A stretch of 64,000 nucleotides of DNA from the NCBI RefSeq assembly GCF_900167205.1, contig NZ_FUWW01000006.1, forward strand, positions 1-64,000, given 5' to 3'. A program made the translations under genes and the position numbers. The stretch comes from Eubacterium coprostanoligenes (GTDB lineage: Bacteria; Bacillota; Clostridia; Oscillospirales; Acutalibacteraceae). Numbering within the stretch: position 1 is the stretch's first letter; every line of letters starts with the position of its first letter. Below, in pieces: positions 26,483-37,738 of the stretch. The notes under the pieces are model-generated. The model was given only the letters and a program-made list of their open reading frames with translations, made no database searches and was not told the DNA's origin.

Positions 26483-27115
26483 TTAATCCTCCAATGCGGC
26501 AAAAACGAGCTTTGTTGTATCAGCTACATCTTCCTGACCTTCAACAACCTTAAGCTTACCGAGATTCTCATAAAATCCCTTAAGCGGTTCTGTCATCTTG
26601 TGATATTCAACAAGACGGTCAAGAACAGTCTGAGGAGCGTCGTCTTTACGCTGAATTAATTCGCCGCCGCAAGCATCGCAAATGCCTTCTACCTTTGGCT
26701 TTTTGTACTCAATATGGTAGGAGTTTGCACACTTTGAGCAAACACGGCGACCTGACATTCTCTTTGTGATAGCTTCATCCGGTACTTCGATATCAATAAC
26801 TTTATCAATATCTACACCGCTGTCAAGCAAAGCCTGAGCCTGCGGAATTGTACGAGGGAATCCGTCGAGAATAAATCCATTTTTACAATCGTCATCATTA
26901 AGACGATCCTTGATAATTCCGATAACAACTTCATCAGGAACGAGCTGACCGGCATCCATATAACTTTTTGCCTTAAGACCCATCTCTGTGCCGTCCTTAA
27001 CAGCCGCACGTAGAATGTTACCTGTTGAAATTGCAGGAATATTTAATTTTTCACAAATCTTTTCTGCTTGAGTACCTTTGCCGGCACCCGGAGCTCCTAA
27101 AAGAATAAGTTTCAT
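26483..27115 (-). CDS. adk: adenylate kinase
   Basis: 210 aa. Balances AMP, ADP and ATP. P-loop [14 protein letters not shown] at residues 4-17, AMP site GNILR, and LDGFPRT. The LID domain carries CSKC and CDAC, the four-cysteine zinc site of Gram-positive enzymes. Lies between secY and map. Confidence 0.98.
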   Translation of the reverse strand: MKLILLGAPGAGKGTQAEKICEKLNIPAISTGNILRAAVKDGTEMGLKAKSYMDAGQLVPDEVVIGIIKDRLNDDDCKNGFILDGFPRTIPQAQALLDSGVDIDKVIDIEVPDEAITKRMSGRRVCSKCANSYHIEYKKPKVEGICDACGGELIQRKDDAPQTVLDRLVEYHKMTEPLKGFYENLGKLKVVEGQEDVADTTKLVFAALED

Positions 27116-27132
27116 ATCATAAATCCTTTCGA

Positions 27133-28485
27133 TTAATCAAGGAAGCCTTTGTAATGACGCATTACCATTTGTGACTCTAATTGACGAACTGTTTCAAGAG
27201 CTACACCAACCAAGATGATGAGTGATGTACCACCCATTGTAATGGACATACCGCCTGTGGTGTCCGGAGCGTCGGTGAGAGGCTTGATAGCAGCATCGCA
27301 AATGAGTGACCAAATGATTGGGAACAACGCAACTACTGAAATCATCAACGCACCGATGAGGGTGAGTCTTGAGATGATTCTCAAGATGTAGTCTGATGTT
27401 GGTCTACCCGGACGAATACCAGGGATAACACCGTTGTTCTTACGAAGATTATTTGCCATTTCAATTGGGTTGTACTGAATTGTACTGTAGAAATAAGCAA
27501 AGAAAATAATCAAAATGAAGTACATTCCAGCATACCACCATGAGTCACTCTGGAAAGCTTTGAAGAACTTTTCCCAGAAAGTGCCTTCATACTTACTGCT
27601 TGAAAGGAACATTTGAACTGTACCCGGAAGAGAAAGTATTGATGATGCAAAGATGATTGGAAGTACGCCTGACATATTAACCTTGATAGGCATATGTGTG
27701 TTTTGACCGCCATACATCTTTCTGCCGACAACACGCTTTGCGTATTGAATAGGAACTCTTCTTTCAGCATTGTCGAGCAATACGATATACGCAATCATAA
27801 GAACGAAGACTACGCATACAACAGGAACGAGAACTTTATAAACAGTTCTGCCTGTTGAGATGTATTGGAACAATTGCTTGATAATTGTTGGGAAACGAGA
27901 TGCAATTCCGGCAAAGAGGATGATGGAAATACCATTACCGATGCCCTGAATTGAAATCTGCTCACCGAGCCACATAATAACAGCTGTGCCGGCTGTAAGA
28001 ACAGCAATAATTACTACTGCTTGGAATACAGCGTCAAAGCCTGTGTATGCAGCACCGCTTGCGTCAGTTGCAAGCAAGCTGTTGGCACGGAGATAGAAGA
28101 AATATGCAAGTGATTGAAGCAAACCAAGTGCGACAGTCAAGAATCTTGTGATTGCAGTAATCTTCTTTCTGCCTTCTTCGCCTTCCTTTTGGAGATTTTC
28201 CAAAGCAGGAATGGCAACTGCCAAAAGCTGAATGATGATTGATGAGTTGATGTACGGAGTGATTGACATAGCGAAGATAGTTCCGTATGTGAAAGCACTA
28301 CCTGTCATCAAGCTCAAGTAAGTCATAATTGTGTTGCCTTTACCAACATCGATTTCGTCAACGATATTTACGAACGGAACAGGGATAACTGAACCGATTC
28401 TGAAAATAAGAATGATAAAAGCTGTAAACAGAAGCTTTTTTCTGATTTCTTGGATTTTGAATGCATTAATGATGGTTTTAATCAT
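27133..28485 (-). CDS. secY: preprotein translocase channel subunit SecY
   Basis: 450 aa with ten membrane helices. It begins with the amphipathic [17 protein letters not shown] and contains the plug-region [21 protein letters not shown] and the cytoplasmic loop [14 protein letters not shown] that docks SecA and ribosomes. Forms the membrane pore for secreted proteins, such as the signal-peptide protein at 4.6-6.8 kb. The ATG directly abuts the rplO stop codon. Confidence 0.98.
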   Translation of the reverse strand: MIKTIINAFKIQEIRKKLLFTAFIILIFRIGSVIPVPFVNIVDEIDVGKGNTIMTYLSLMTGSAFTYGTIFAMSITPYINSSIIIQLLAVAIPALENLQKEGEEGRKKITAITRFLTVALGLLQSLAYFFYLRANSLLATDASGAAYTGFDAVFQAVVIIAVLTAGTAVIMWLGEQISIQGIGNGISIILFAGIASRFPTIIKQLFQYISTGRTVYKVLVPVVCVVFVLMIAYIVLLDNAERRVPIQYAKRVVGRKMYGGQNTHMPIKVNMSGVLPIIFASSILSLPGTVQMFLSSSKYEGTFWEKFFKAFQSDSWWYAGMYFILIIFFAYFYSTIQYNPIEMANNLRKNNGVIPGIRPGRPTSDYILRIISRLTLIGALMISVVALFPIIWSLICDAAIKPLTDAPDTTGGMSITMGGTSLIILVGVALETVRQLESQMVMRHYKGFLD

Positions 28486-28929
28486 TTACTGCACCTCCAC
28501 CGTTCCACCAGCTGCTTCAATTTTTGCCTTTGCGGACTCAGAAATTGCGTCAACCTTTACAGTCAAAGACTTTGTGATTTCGCCCTTACCGAGAACCTTT
28601 ACGCCGTCAAGTGTCTTCTTAAGAAGACCACAAGCTATAAGGCTTTCTGCATCAACAGTTGCGCCTGCTTCAAATCTCTTTTCAAGGTCTGAAACATTTA
28701 CGATAGCGTATTCTGTTGCAAAGATGTTATTAAAACCTCTTTTTGGAACACGTCTTTGAAGTGGCATCTGACCGCCTTCAAATCCAGGTCTTCTGCTGTA
28801 GCCTGAACGTGCCTTTTGACCTTTGTGACCCTTACCGGCTGTCTTGCCTTGGCCTGAACCTGCGCCACGACCAATTCTCTTAACTGCCTTCTTTGAGCCC
28901 TCTGCAGGAGAAAGTTCATGTAATTTCAT
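28486..28929 (-). CDS. rplO: 50S ribosomal protein L15
   Basis: 147 aa. The glycine/basic N-terminal extension ([24 protein letters not shown]) penetrates 23S rRNA; the globular C-terminal part ends in AAGGTVEVQ. Upstream of secY with no gap. Confidence 0.98.
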   Translation of the reverse strand: MKLHELSPAEGSKKAVKRIGRGAGSGQGKTAGKGHKGQKARSGYSRRPGFEGGQMPLQRRVPKRGFNNIFATEYAIVNVSDLEKRFEAGATVDAESLIACGLLKKTLDGVKVLGKGEITKSLTVKVDAISESAKAKIEAAGGTVEVQ

Positions 28930-28943
28930 TTGAGCACCTCCCC

Positions 28944-29114
28944 TTATTCTTCTACGATTGTAACAAGGTGAGAAATCTTCTTGATTTTACCTTGTGTTTG
29001 TGCGTTATCAGGTTGTTCTGTAACGTTACCGATCTTGCGTAGACCAAGTGAGTGAGCGGTAGCAATTTGATCTTTCTTGCAACCAATTAAGCTCTTTGTA
29101 AGCTTGATTTTCAT
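28944..29114 (-). CDS. rpmD: 50S ribosomal protein L30
   Basis: 56 aa: [20 protein letters not shown], then [11 protein letters not shown] and a hydrophobic C-terminal strand [10 protein letters not shown]. Full length for bacterial L30. Between rpsE and rplO as expected, with AGGAGG upstream. Confidence 0.95.
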   Translation of the reverse strand: MKIKLTKSLIGCKKDQIATAHSLGLRKIGNVTEQPDNAQTQGKIKKISHLVTIVEE

Positions 29115-29129
29115 AAATCAAATTCCTCC

Positions 29130-29633
29130 TTAACCTACTATTTCCTTAACGCTCTTGCCACGTACAGCTGCAACTTCTTCAGCAGTTCTGAGCTGGCTGA
29201 GGCCGTTGATTGTAGCTCTTACTACGTTGCAAGGATTATTTGAACGGATAGCCTTTGTACGAATATCCTTGATACCTACTGTTTCAACAACAGCACGAAC
29301 AGGTCCACCTGCGATAACTCCGGTACCCTTTGGAGCCGGCATAAGGAGAACCTCGCCTGCGCCAAACTTACCTTTGATTTCGTGAGGAATTGTTGTTCCT
29401 CTAAGTGAAACCTTAATTACATTCTTCTTTGCATCCTCGATACCCTTACGGATTGCATCAGGAACTTCGCCTGACTTACCGATACCGAAGCCTACAAGTC
29501 CGTTACCGTCACCAACAACTACGAGAGCTGCGAACTTAAAAATTCTACCGCCCTTTACAGTCTTTGATACACGATTGATAGTAACTACTCTTTCTTCAAG
29601 TTCCATTGAAGATACATCAATTTTATTGTTCAT
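29130..29633 (-). CDS. rpsE: 30S ribosomal protein S5
   Basis: 167 aa from the ATG at 29633 (GGGAG upstream); the longer frame would overlap rplR. The double-stranded RNA-binding domain has [19 protein letters not shown] and the C-terminal domain has [13 protein letters not shown]. Contributes to decoding accuracy. Confidence 0.97.
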   Translation of the reverse strand: MNNKIDVSSMELEERVVTINRVSKTVKGGRIFKFAALVVVGDGNGLVGFGIGKSGEVPDAIRKGIEDAKKNVIKVSLRGTTIPHEIKGKFGAGEVLLMPAPKGTGVIAGGPVRAVVETVGIKDIRTKAIRSNNPCNVVRATINGLSQLRTAEEVAAVRGKSVKEIVG

Positions 29634-29652
29634 AATAATTAATCTCCCTTCC

Positions 29653-30012
29653 TTAGAACTCAAGTCCGCCTTCACGAGCGCCTTCTGCAACAGCAGCTAC
29701 ACGACCGTGATATACGTAACCGCCACGATCGAATACGCATTCCTTGATGCCCTTCTCTGTGGCTCTTTCTGCTAATTTTTTACCAACAGCCTTAGCTGCT
29801 TCAACGTTACCGCCGTATTGTGCAAAGTCCTTTTCAACTGTTGAAGCCTGTGCAAGTGTTACACCTGCAACATCGTCAATAAGCTGAACATAGATATTTG
29901 CAAGGGAGCGATATACGTTAAGTCTTGGACACTCAGCAGTACCGCTGATCTTACCGCGTACACGAACGTGACGCTTCTTTCTTGCGATGTTAGAATCTTG
30001 TCTTGAAACCAT
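29653..30012 (-). CDS. rplR: 50S ribosomal protein L18
   Basis: 119 aa. Basic N-terminus [33 protein letters not shown], and C-terminal [25 protein letters not shown]. Binds 5S rRNA in the central protuberance. AAGGAG upstream. Confidence 0.98.
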   Translation of the reverse strand: MVSRQDSNIARKKRHVRVRGKISGTAECPRLNVYRSLANIYVQLIDDVAGVTLAQASTVEKDFAQYGGNVEAAKAVGKKLAERATEKGIKECVFDRGGYVYHGRVAAVAEGAREGGLEF

Positions 30013-30030
30013 TGTAATTCACTCCTTCCT

Positions 30031-30573
30031 TTATTTCTTACCTGCTTTACCTTCTTTACGGCGAATATGCTCTTCAGCATATTTAATGCCCTTGCCCTTA
30101 TATGGCTCCGGTGGTCTCTTTTCACGAATTTGTGCTGCGAACTGACCAACAGCCTGCTTGTCTGCACCGCTAATGATGATAGCGTTTGCACTTGGGCATT
30201 CTACCTTAACTCCTTCCGGAGCTTCCATAATAACCTGGTGTGAGAAACCGAGGTTCATTGTAAGAGTATTGCCTGAAGCCGATACTCTGTAACCAACGCC
30301 GTTAACTTCAAGGTTCTTCTTGAAGCCCTCTGTTACACCTGCAACCATATTTGCAACAAGTGCTCTGTACAAGCCATGCATAGCTCTGTGCTCCTTGTTG
30401 TCTGATGGTCTTGAAAATGTAATCTCGCTGCCTTCGATTGTAACTGTGATGTCCTTGTTAACATCCTGAGTAAGAGTACCGTTTGGTCCCTTAACGGTTA
30501 CAGTATTTTCTGCGTCTACTGATACTTCAACGCCGGCAGGAATTACGATAGGCTTTAAACCGATACGTGACAT
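30031..30573 (-). CDS. rplF: 50S ribosomal protein L6
   Basis: 180 aa with two repeated L6 folds. Conserved start MSRIGLKPIVIPAGVEV and the C-terminal rRNA-binding signature PPEPYKGKGIKY. Near the sarcin-ricin loop and factor-binding site. Confidence 0.98.
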   Translation of the reverse strand: MSRIGLKPIVIPAGVEVSVDAENTVTVKGPNGTLTQDVNKDITVTIEGSEITFSRPSDNKEHRAMHGLYRALVANMVAGVTEGFKKNLEVNGVGYRVSASGNTLTMNLGFSHQVIMEAPEGVKVECPSANAIIISGADKQAVGQFAAQIREKRPPEPYKGKGIKYAEEHIRRKEGKAGKK

Positions 30574-30588
30574 CCTAACTGCACCTCC

Positions 30589-30987
30589 TTACCAAACAAA
30601 TGCTAATACTTCGCCGCCAACGTTTTGCTTGCGAGCTTCTCTGTCTGTCATTATACCTTTTGATGTTGAAACGATTGCAATACCGAGTCCCTTCATAACC
30701 TTTGGCATATCCTCTACATTTGAGTAGATTCTAAGGCCCGGCTTAGAAACTCTGCGCAAGCCGGTGATAACCTGTGATTTGTTCTCACCGTACTTGAGTG
30801 TTACACGAATAACACCCTGCTTTTCGTCTTCGATTACTTTATATGATGCGATATAGCCTTCATCAAGAAGAATCTGAGCGATTGCCTTCTTCATATTTGA
30901 TGCAGGAATATCTACTGTTTCGTGTTTTGCTGAGTTCGCGTTACGAATTCTTGTAAGCATATCAGCGATTGGGTCTGTAATATGCAT
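30589..30987 (-). CDS. rpsH: 30S ribosomal protein S8
   Basis: 132 aa. [14 protein letters not shown] at the start and the C-terminal [26 protein letters not shown]. Binds the central domain of 16S rRNA; in E. coli it also represses the spc operon mRNA, which cannot be judged here. Confidence 0.98.
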   Translation of the reverse strand: MHITDPIADMLTRIRNANSAKHETVDIPASNMKKAIAQILLDEGYIASYKVIEDEKQGVIRVTLKYGENKSQVITGLRRVSKPGLRIYSNVEDMPKVMKGLGIAIVSTSKGIMTDREARKQNVGGEVLAFVW

Positions 30988-31023
30988 TGATATTTCCTCC
31001 TTATAAATTTAGCAATTCTCGAT

Positions 31024-31209
31024 TTACCAAGATGATTTTTTAACTCCAGGAATCTCACCCTTGTGAGCAAGCTCTCTGAAGCAGATACGGCATATACCGT
31101 ACTTACGAAGATAAGCATGAGGTCTACCGCAGATCTTGCATCTGTTGTATTCTCTTGTTGAATACTTTGCAGGCTTTTGCTGCTTAACTTTCATTGATGT
31201 CTTTGCCAC
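31024..31209 (-). CDS. rpsN: 30S ribosomal protein S14, zinc type
   Basis: 61 aa, the short type Z form with CKIC and CRIC cysteine pairs binding zinc. C-terminal [18 protein letters not shown] is invariant. Only the zinc version lies in this operon. Confidence 0.98.
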   Translation of the reverse strand: MAKTSMKVKQQKPAKYSTREYNRCKICGRPHAYLRKYGICRICFRELAHKGEIPGVKKSSW

Positions 31210-31221
31210 GATAATCCCTCC

Positions 31222-31764
31222 TTACTCTGCAAATGGAGCGCCCATAAGTTTGAGGAGCTCTCTTGCTTCTTCGTCTGTGTTTGCTGTGGTAACCATAATG
31301 ATGTCCATACCACGAACCTTGTCAATCTTGTCGTAATCGATTTCAGGGAAAATCAACTGCTCCTTGATACCCATAGCATAGTTGCCACGGCCGTCAAATG
31401 AGTTTGGATTGATACCTCTGAAGTCACGAACTCTTGGAAGTGAGAGATTGAAAAATCTGTCAAGGAATTCATACATTCTGTCGCCTCTGAGAGTTACCTT
31501 TACGCCGATTGGCATACCTTCACGGAGCTTAAAGTTAGCTACCGACTTTTTAGCCTTACATACGATAGGCTTTTGACCTGCGATTTGTGTGAGGTCATTA
31601 ATGATAGAATCAACTACCTTTGAATTTTCACGAGCTTCGCCGCATCCAACATTGATTACAATCTTGTCAAGCTTTGGGATTTGCATAACAGAATCGTATT
31701 CGAACTTCTTCATCAATGCAGGAGCAACTTCAGAACTATATACTTCTTTAAGTCTTGCTGCCAT
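31222..31764 (-). CDS. rplE: 50S ribosomal protein L5
   Basis: 180 aa. Contains [11 protein letters not shown], the 5S-contact [14 protein letters not shown], and the C-terminal [17 protein letters not shown]. Binds 5S rRNA and the P-site tRNA T-loop. Confidence 0.98.
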   Translation of the reverse strand: MAARLKEVYSSEVAPALMKKFEYDSVMQIPKLDKIVINVGCGEARENSKVVDSIINDLTQIAGQKPIVCKAKKSVANFKLREGMPIGVKVTLRGDRMYEFLDRFFNLSLPRVRDFRGINPNSFDGRGNYAMGIKEQLIFPEIDYDKIDKVRGMDIIMVTTANTDEEARELLKLMGAPFAE

Positions 31765-31783
31765 TTGTTATGTCCTCCCTTTC

Positions 31784-32089
31784 TTAAAACTCGTTTCCGC
31801 ATTTCTTGCAAACACGGATGCCGCCCTTTTTGTGGCCTACTCTTGTAGCTTCATTGCACTTAGGGCAAACTAATTGAACTTTTGAAGCGTAGAGAGCAGA
31901 TTCAACCTCTACAAGTCCGCCGGTCTCGCCAACCTTTGATGGCTTGATGTGCTTTGTAACAATGTTAACCTTCTTAACGATAACCTTGTCTTCAGCCGGA
32001 CTTACAGCGATAACTTCGCCCTGAACGCCCTTTGACTTACCGGAAAGTACCTGAACGGTATCTCCTGTCTTAACAAACATTTTCTTCAT
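31784..32089 (-). CDS. rplX: 50S ribosomal protein L24
   Basis: 101 aa from the ATG at 32089, chosen because GGAGG lies 8 nt upstream. KOW motif TGDTVQVLSGKSKGVQGEV at the N-terminus, then a C-terminal zinc-ribbon-like CPKC...CKKCGNEF typical of Clostridia. Assembly initiator near the exit tunnel. Confidence 0.97.
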   Translation of the reverse strand: MKKMFVKTGDTVQVLSGKSKGVQGEVIAVSPAEDKVIVKKVNIVTKHIKPSKVGETGGLVEVESALYASKVQLVCPKCNEATRVGHKKGGIRVCKKCGNEF

Positions 32090-32103
32090 CTTGTGCACCT
32101 CCA

Positions 32104-32472
32104 TTAAAGTACTTCCGGAGCGAGAGAAAGAATCTTCATGTAATCTTTTTCACGAAGCTCTCTTGCTACGGGGCCAAAAATACGGGTGCCTTTAGGAGTT
32201 TTGTCCTCCTTAATAATTACGGCAGCATTTTCGTCAAAACGAATATACTGACCATCATCACGACGTACACCTTTAGTTGTACGAACGATGACTGCTTTAA
32301 CAACTTCGCCCTTCTTAACGATACCACCCGGAGCAGCCTTTTTAACAGATGCTACGATGACATCACCAATGTTGGCGTATCTTCTGCCTGAACCGCCAAG
32401 TACACGGATGCAAAGGATTTCCTTAGCGCCTGTGTTGTCGGCAACCTTCAAACGACTTTCTTGTTGTATCAC
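32104..32472 (-). CDS. rplN: 50S ribosomal protein L14 (GTG start)
   Basis: 122 aa, exactly the usual length, if translation starts at the GTG at 32472: AAGGAGG is 8 nt upstream and the first residues read (M)[17 protein letters not shown], the invariant L14 N-terminus. A longer frame starting 11 codons earlier is spurious. Forms bridge B5/B8 with 16S rRNA. Confidence 0.97.
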   Translation of the reverse strand: MIQQESRLKVADNTGAKEILCIRVLGGSGRRYANIGDVIVASVKKAAPGGIVKKGEVVKAVIVRTTKGVRRDDGQYIRFDENAAVIIKEDKTPKGTRIFGPVARELREKDYMKILSLAPEVL

Positions 32473-32584
32473 AGTGTTTACCTCCTTCGTACTGCAAAAT
32501 AACACTTTGCTAAGTTGCAGTTATTATTTTTTTGACTAAATTAATAGACTTTCTAATATTCTTAAAAGCTGTAAATCGTAACGA

Positions 32585-32839
32585 TTATTTAGCCTTCTCA
32601 ATGATTTCAACTACACGCCAATTCTTATCCTTGCTCATTGGACGACATTCCATAATCTGAACCTTATCGCCAACGCCGCATTCGTTTTTCTCGTCGTGCG
32701 CCTTATACTTAACAGACTTATCAACAATCTTATTGTAAAGAGGGTGCTTAACTCTGTCTTTGATAGTAACAACTACTGTCTTGTCCATCTTATCAGATGT
32801 AACAACACCAACCATAGTTTTTCTGAGGTTTCTTTCCAT
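32585..32839 (-). CDS. rpsQ: 30S ribosomal protein S17
   Basis: 84-aa OB-fold primary 16S rRNA binder. [19 protein letters not shown] at the start and VKHPLYNKI...YKAHDEKN in the middle. Followed by a 112-nt gap before rplN, larger than others here, with no clear terminator. Confidence 0.98.
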   Translation of the reverse strand: MERNLRKTMVGVVTSDKMDKTVVVTIKDRVKHPLYNKIVDKSVKYKAHDEKNECGVGDKVQIMECRPMSKDKNWRVVEIIEKAK

Positions 32840-32857
32840 TAATCAGTTACCTCCTTA

Positions 32858-33061
32858 TCAGGAATTAGCATTTTCAAGTTCGATAGCTCTCTCAACTGTC
32901 TTGATACGAGCGATATCTTTCTTGACTGCTTTAATTCTCATAGGGTTTTCGAGCTGATTGATAGCCTGCTGGAAATGAAGATTGAAAAGTTCTTCTTTAA
33001 GCTCAACGAGCTTCTTTGCTCTCTGCTCTGCAGAAAGTTCTCTGATTTCTGATGCTTTCAT
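32858..33061 (-). CDS. rpmC: 50S ribosomal protein L29
   Basis: 67-aa helical hairpin: [26 protein letters not shown] and a long C-terminal helix. Near the exit tunnel, where trigger factor and SRP dock. Its ATG overlaps the rplP stop by one base. Confidence 0.97.
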   Translation of the reverse strand: MKASEIRELSAEQRAKKLVELKEELFNLHFQQAINQLENPMRIKAVKKDIARIKTVERAIELENANS

Positions 33062-33483
33062 TACTGCTCTCCTCCCTCTTCTTTTTTAACAAACTTACAT
33101 TTTACAGGAAGCTTGTTTGCTGCAAGTCTCATAGCTTCACGAGCAACATCCTCGCTAACGCCTGCAAGTTCAAACATAACCTTTCCCGGCTTAACTACTG
33201 CTACCCAGTAGTCAACATTACCTTTACCTTTACCCATACGAGTATCGGCAGGTCTTGCTGTGATTGGCTTGTCTGGGAAAATCTTAATCCAAACTTTACC
33301 ACCACGCTTTGTGTAACGGGTCATAGCGATACGGGCTGCTTCAATTTGAGCTGCTGTGATCCATGCAGGTTCTGTTGTTGCAAGACCGTACTCACCGTAT
33401 GATACCTTATTGCCTCTTGTAGCCACACCTGTCATACGACCTCTGTGTTGCTTTCTGTGTTTTACACGCTTAGGTAAGAGCAT
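33061..33483 (-). CDS. rplP: 50S ribosomal protein L16
   Basis: 140 aa. [19 protein letters not shown] start and the conserved [18 protein letters not shown]. Contacts A-site tRNA. One-base overlaps with both rpsC and rpmC show tight translational coupling. Confidence 0.98.
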   Translation of the reverse strand: MLLPKRVKHRKQHRGRMTGVATRGNKVSYGEYGLATTEPAWITAAQIEAARIAMTRYTKRGGKVWIKIFPDKPITARPADTRMGKGKGNVDYWVAVVKPGKVMFELAGVSEDVAREAMRLAANKLPVKCKFVKKEEGGEQ

Positions 33484-34172
33484 TATTTATTTCCCCCTTC
33501 CTTGCGATTTGTTCTTCTTCTCTTATTGCGAGATTCTCTGAGAACTTCGCCCTGATAGATCCATACCTTAACACCGAGTCTGCCGTATGTTGTAGCAGCT
33601 TCTGCTGTGCCGTAGTCGATGTCTGCACGGATTGTTTGTAGAGGAATTGTACCCTCCTTGTAAGTTTCAGATCTTGCGATTTCAGCACCGCCGATTCTGC
33701 CTGAAACCATAACCTTGATACCACGAGCACCAAGTCTCATTGTGTTTCTGATTGCACCCTTAACTGCTCTTCTGAATGCAACTCTGCGTTCGAGCTGTTG
33801 AGCAATTGACTGTGCTACCAATGTAGCATTGAGGTCCGGTTGTTTAATCTCAACAATGTTGATGAATACTTCTGAAGGATCCTTGCCGAGCTTCTTTGCA
33901 CAAGTTGCCTTGAGCTTTTCAATCTCTGCACCCTGCTTACCGATAACCATACCAGGCTTTGCACAGTGAATGTTGATTCTTACTCTCTTAGTATCTCTTT
34001 CGATTTCTACCTTTGGAACACCTGCGCTGTAAAGTGACTTCAACAAATACTGACGAAGATTATAATCTTCAACAAGAATGTCGCCGAATTCGCCTTTCTT
34101 TGCATACCAGCGAGAGTCCCAGTCTTTAATAACGCCGATTCTTAAACCGGTTGGATTACATTTCTGTCCCAT
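33483..34172 (-). CDS. rpsC: 30S ribosomal protein S3
   Basis: 229 aa. Start [20 protein letters not shown], a KH-type domain with [15 protein letters not shown], and the C-terminal S3 domain [15 protein letters not shown]. Lines the mRNA entry channel. Confidence 0.98.
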   Translation of the reverse strand: MGQKCNPTGLRIGVIKDWDSRWYAKKGEFGDILVEDYNLRQYLLKSLYSAGVPKVEIERDTKRVRINIHCAKPGMVIGKQGAEIEKLKATCAKKLGKDPSEVFINIVEIKQPDLNATLVAQSIAQQLERRVAFRRAVKGAIRNTMRLGARGIKVMVSGRIGGAEIARSETYKEGTIPLQTIRADIDYGTAEAATTYGRLGVKVWIYQGEVLRESRNKRRRTNRKEGGNK

Positions 34173-34190
34173 TTAACTTTTCCTCCTCGC

Positions 34191-34532
34191 TTAGTCTTCC
34201 ATTTCCTTGAGTACAAGGGTAATGTGTGATGTTCTTTTATTAATTCTGTATGCTCTGCCATGTGATCTTGGCTGAACTCTCTTAAGAATTGGACCCGGAG
34301 CAACATGTGCTTCGCTTACATACAATCTTGTTACGTCCATATTGTAGTTATTCTCTGCGTTTGCCATTGCTGACTTGAGAACCTTTGATACAGGCTCTGT
34401 TGCAGCTTTTGGTGTGAACTTAAGAATAGCCATAGCCTTGTCTGCAGGTTGGTTTCTGATAAGATCAAGAACGATCTGAACCTTTCTCGGAGACATACGA
34501 ACATAAGTTGCTTTTGCTTTTGCTTCCATCAT
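34191..34532 (-). CDS. rplV: 50S ribosomal protein L22
   Basis: 112-113 aa. [18 protein letters not shown] and the long tunnel hairpin with [25 protein letters not shown]; no insertion or deletion in the loop tied to macrolide resistance that I can recognise. Two tandem ATGs (34532, 34529) are both compatible with the GGAG upstream. Confidence 0.97.
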   Translation of the reverse strand: MMEAKAKATYVRMSPRKVQIVLDLIRNQPADKAMAILKFTPKAATEPVSKVLKSAMANAENNYNMDVTRLYVSEAHVAPGPILKRVQPRSHGRAYRINKRTSHITLVLKEMED

Positions 34533-34546
34533 AAATCTCCTTTCAA

Positions 34547-34819
34547 TTACTTACCGGTTTTTGTGCCTGCGTGGCCTCTGAATGTTCTTGTCGGTGCGAA
34601 TTCACCGAGCTTGTGTCCAACCATATCCTCTGTAACATATACAGGAACATGCTTTCTTCCATCGTGTACAGCAAATGTGTGACCTACGAATTCAGGGAAG
34701 ATTGTTGAACTTCTTGACCAAGTCTTGATAACTTGCTTGTCGCCTTTTTCGTTAAGAGCTTCAACCTTCTTGTAAAGACTGTCTTCAACGAATGCGCCTT
34801 TTTTAGTACTTCTACTCAT
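34547..34819 (-). CDS. rpsS: 30S ribosomal protein S19
   Basis: 90 aa. Start [39 protein letters not shown] and the tail [16 protein letters not shown]. Head of the 30S subunit, paired with S13. Confidence 0.98.
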   Translation of the reverse strand: MSRSTKKGAFVEDSLYKKVEALNEKGDKQVIKTWSRSSTIFPEFVGHTFAVHDGRKHVPVYVTEDMVGHKLGEFAPTRTFRGHAGTKTGK

Positions 34820-34838
34820 TTAATCTTCTCCTTTCCTC

Positions 34839-35672
34839 TTACTTGCTGTTTCTACGACGAACGATCATCTTGTTAGAAGCCTTCTTCTTGTTACGAGTCT
34901 TGTAACCAAGAGCAGGCTTGCCCCATGGAGTACATGGACCCGGACGACCGATAGGTGACTTACCTTCACCACCACCGTGAGGGTGATCGTTAGGGTTCAT
35001 TACAGAACCACGAACTGTTGGTCTCCAACCCATGTTACGCTTACGACCGGCTTTACCGATTTTAACATTTGCGTGATCTGAGTTGCCTACTGCACCGATT
35101 GTTGCGATACACTGCTTTGGAACATTTCTCAACTCGCCTGAAGGAAGTCTGAGAAGTGCATATGGGCCTTCGAGAGCCATAAGCTGTGCGCTGTTACCTG
35201 CTGAACGAGCAAGCTGTGCACCGTTACCAGGATAAAGCTCTACATTGTGTACGATTGTACCAACAGGGATATTTTCAAGTGGAAGAGCGTTACCAACTAC
35301 GATATCTACATCAGTACCTGCAACTACTGTTGCACCTACCTTAAGACCTTCAGGAGCTGTGATGTAGCTCTTTACACCGTCCTCATATTGAATAAGAGCA
35401 ATATGAGCTGATCTGTTTGGATCGTATTCGATAGTCTTAACTTCTGCAGGAACATTGAACTTGTTTCTCTTGAAGTCAATTACACGATACTTTCTTCTGT
35501 TTCCGCCACCACGATGACGAACAGTGATTCTTCCGTATGAGTTACGACCTGACTTCTTGTTTAATGGTTCAAGAAGTGATTTCTCAGGAGCAACTTTTGA
35601 GAGAGAAGAATAATCAATAACCGACATATTTCTTCTTGAAGGTGTAGTCGGCTTATAATTTCTAACTGCCAT
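34839..35672 (-). CDS. rplB: 50S ribosomal protein L2
   Basis: 277 aa from the ATG at 35672 (AAGGAG upstream); an upstream extension of 14 codons is rejected. [18 protein letters not shown] at the start, RNPSAHI-type SH3-like fold, and the C-terminal [13 protein letters not shown] loop holding the histidine close to the peptidyl-transferase centre. Confidence 0.98.
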   Translation of the reverse strand: MAVRNYKPTTPSRRNMSVIDYSSLSKVAPEKSLLEPLNKKSGRNSYGRITVRHRGGGNRRKYRVIDFKRNKFNVPAEVKTIEYDPNRSAHIALIQYEDGVKSYITAPEGLKVGATVVAGTDVDIVVGNALPLENIPVGTIVHNVELYPGNGAQLARSAGNSAQLMALEGPYALLRLPSGELRNVPKQCIATIGAVGNSDHANVKIGKAGRKRNMGWRPTVRGSVMNPNDHPHGGGEGKSPIGRPGPCTPWGKPALGYKTRNKKKASNKMIVRRRNSK

Positions 35673-35784
35673 TATAATCTCCTTACCATGAATAACTTTG
35701 CGAAAGGATGGCACCTTTCATACCTCATCATTCATTTGTTTCTGTTGCTTATATATAATAGGTATATTACTTATTATATTGTGA

Positions 35785-36081
35785 TTACATCATATCACTG
35801 AAGAATTCGATTTCCTTTGAATCTTCTGTCAAGGTTACGATAGCCTTCTTCCAAGATGGAGTGTAGCCAACATTGTAGCCTTGTCTGCGCTTGCGACCAC
35901 GAACGTTCATTGTGTTTACCTTTGCAACCTTTGTGCCAGGGAAAACTTCCTCAACTGCCTTAGCAATTTCGATCTTGTTTGCAGTCTTTGCTACCTTGAA
36001 GGTATATTTCTTTTCCATAATGCCCATCATTGAGTTTTCAGTGATGATTGGCTTAAGGATAATATCCTGTGCTGCTTTCAT
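35785..36081 (-). CDS. rplW: 50S ribosomal protein L23
   Basis: 98 aa. DIILKPIITENSM start, KYTFKVAKTANKIEIAKAVEE and KVNTMNVRGRKRRQG. Docking site for trigger factor and SRP at the exit tunnel. ATG overlaps the rplD stop by one base. Confidence 0.98.
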   Translation of the reverse strand: MKAAQDIILKPIITENSMMGIMEKKYTFKVAKTANKIEIAKAVEEVFPGTKVAKVNTMNVRGRKRRQGYNVGYTPSWKKAIVTLTEDSKEIEFFSDMM

Positions 36082-36704
36082 TATGCGTATACCTCCTCAA
36101 TTTTCTTTGCTGCGTCCTTAAGAACAACGAATGAATCGCAGTTAAGAATGTCGTATACACAAAGTGTGTTTACTGTAACAACCTTAACGCCTTCGATGTT
36201 ACGAGCACTCTTGTAGATTACTTCATCTACACCGTCAGTAACGATGAGTGTCTTCTTTGCAGCCTTAAGCTTTGCAAGCATTTCAACAATAGCCTTTGTC
36301 TTGATGCCTTCAAGCTCAACCTTATTTACTACCATCATTTCTTCGTCAGCAACCTTTGTTGACAAAGCTGACTTCATAGCAAGTCTTCTTACTTTCTTGT
36401 TAAGCTCAACCTTATACTTTCTTGGCTTTGGACCAAGAGCGATACCACCGTGTGTCCACTGTGGAGATCTTGTTGAACCCTGACGAGCACGACCTGTGCC
36501 CTTTTGTCTCCAAGGTTTTGCACCGCCACCGCTTACTTCTGAACGAGTGAGAGTTGACTGTGTTCCTTGTCTTTGGTTAGCAAGATAGCTAACTACTGCT
36601 AAGTGCATTGCGTCAGCATTTGGTTCGATACCGAAAACTGAATCAGCAAGCTCTAATTTGGAAGTTTTTCTTCCTTCTTGGTTATAAACCTGAACCTGTG
36701 CCAT
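36081..36704 (-). CDS. rplD: 50S ribosomal protein L4
   Basis: 207 aa. The tunnel-constriction loop GGGAKPWRQKGTGRARQGSTRSPQWTHGG is intact (about residues 60-88). In E. coli L4 also represses the S10 operon through its leader; whether that occurs with the leader seen here is not known. Confidence 0.98.
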   Translation of the reverse strand: MAQVQVYNQEGRKTSKLELADSVFGIEPNADAMHLAVVSYLANQRQGTQSTLTRSEVSGGGAKPWRQKGTGRARQGSTRSPQWTHGGIALGPKPRKYKVELNKKVRRLAMKSALSTKVADEEMMVVNKVELEGIKTKAIVEMLAKLKAAKKTLIVTDGVDEVIYKSARNIEGVKVVTVNTLCVYDILNCDSFVVLKDAAKKIEEVYA

Positions 36705-36721
36705 TTATACCTCTCCTTTCG

Positions 36722-37354
36722 TTAAGCTTTTACTGCGTCAGCAATAACAACGATTCCGCCCTTTGGACCAGGGATTGCACCCTTGATTGCGATAAGGTTT
36801 GATTCTGCATCAACCTTAACAACCTTGAGGTTTTGAACTGTTACTGCTTCGTGACCGTAGTGACCTGCCATCTTCTTGCCCTTGAATACTCTTGAAGGGC
36901 TTGAACAAGCACCAAGTGAACCTGCGTGACGGTGGTTAGGACCTGTACCGTGGCTCATACGGAGTCTTGCGAAGTTCCAACGCTTGATTGCGCCGGCTGT
37001 TCCGTGACCCTTGCTTGTTCCCTTAACATCTACAACATCGCCTGCAGCAAAAACGTCTGCTTTGAGAATGTCGCCGACATTCATTGCTGAGATGTCATCA
37101 AGACGGAATTCTTTGAGTGTTTTCTTTGGAGCAACGTTTGCTTTGTCGAAGTGACCCTTCATAGGCTTGTTTACTCTTGCAACTTTTACATCGCCGAAAC
37201 CAACCTGGATTGCTTCGTAGCCATCGTTTTCCATTGTCTTCTTCTGGGTAATCACACATGGACCGGCTTCAACTACTGTTACAGGAACTGCGTTGCCTGC
37301 TTCGTCGAAGATCTGAGTCATGCCGATTTTCTTACCGATAAGACCTTTCTTCAT
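36722..37354 (-). CDS. rplC: 50S ribosomal protein L3
   Basis: 210 aa. [20 protein letters not shown] start and the rRNA-penetrating loop [22 protein letters not shown]. One of the earliest 50S assembly proteins. Confidence 0.98.
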   Translation of the reverse strand: MKKGLIGKKIGMTQIFDEAGNAVPVTVVEAGPCVITQKKTMENDGYEAIQVGFGDVKVARVNKPMKGHFDKANVAPKKTLKEFRLDDISAMNVGDILKADVFAAGDVVDVKGTSKGHGTAGAIKRWNFARLRMSHGTGPNHRHAGSLGACSSPSRVFKGKKMAGHYGHEAVTVQNLKVVKVDAESNLIAIKGAIPGPKGGIVVIADAVKA

Positions 37355-37420
37355 TTGTATTTCCTCCTTTGGTTATTGGTTGGGTACCCCCAACATGACC
37401 TCAACCGTTTTTGATTTGAA

Positions 37421-37738
37421 TTATTTTGTTTTGATTTCCAAATCTACGCCGGCTGGGAGCTCAAGACCCTGAAGAGCTTCAATTGTTTTATTTGAAGGTC
37501 TAAGGATGTCAATGAGTCTTTTGTGTGTTCTTTGTTCAAACTGCTCACGGCTGTCCTTATACTTGTGAGTAGCACGAAGGATTGTAACCTTTTCAATCTC
37601 TGTTGGAAGAGGGATAGGACCGCTTACCTGAGCGCCTGTTCTCTTTGCAGTTTCAACAATCTTTTCTGCAGCCTGATCAACAATACTGTGATCATAGCCC
37701 TTAAGTCTAATTCTAATCTTGACTTTACTTGCTGCCAT
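37421..37738 (-). CDS. rpsJ: 30S ribosomal protein S10
   Basis: 105 aa. [28 protein letters not shown] and the invariant [29 protein letters not shown]. Its residues also contact NusG and NusB in antitermination. First gene of the 31-gene operon, behind a long leader. Confidence 0.98.
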   Translation of the reverse strand: MAASKVKIRIRLKGYDHSIVDQAAEKIVETAKRTGAQVSGPIPLPTEIEKVTILRATHKYKDSREQFEQRTHKRLIDILRPSNKTIEALQGLELPAGVDLEIKTK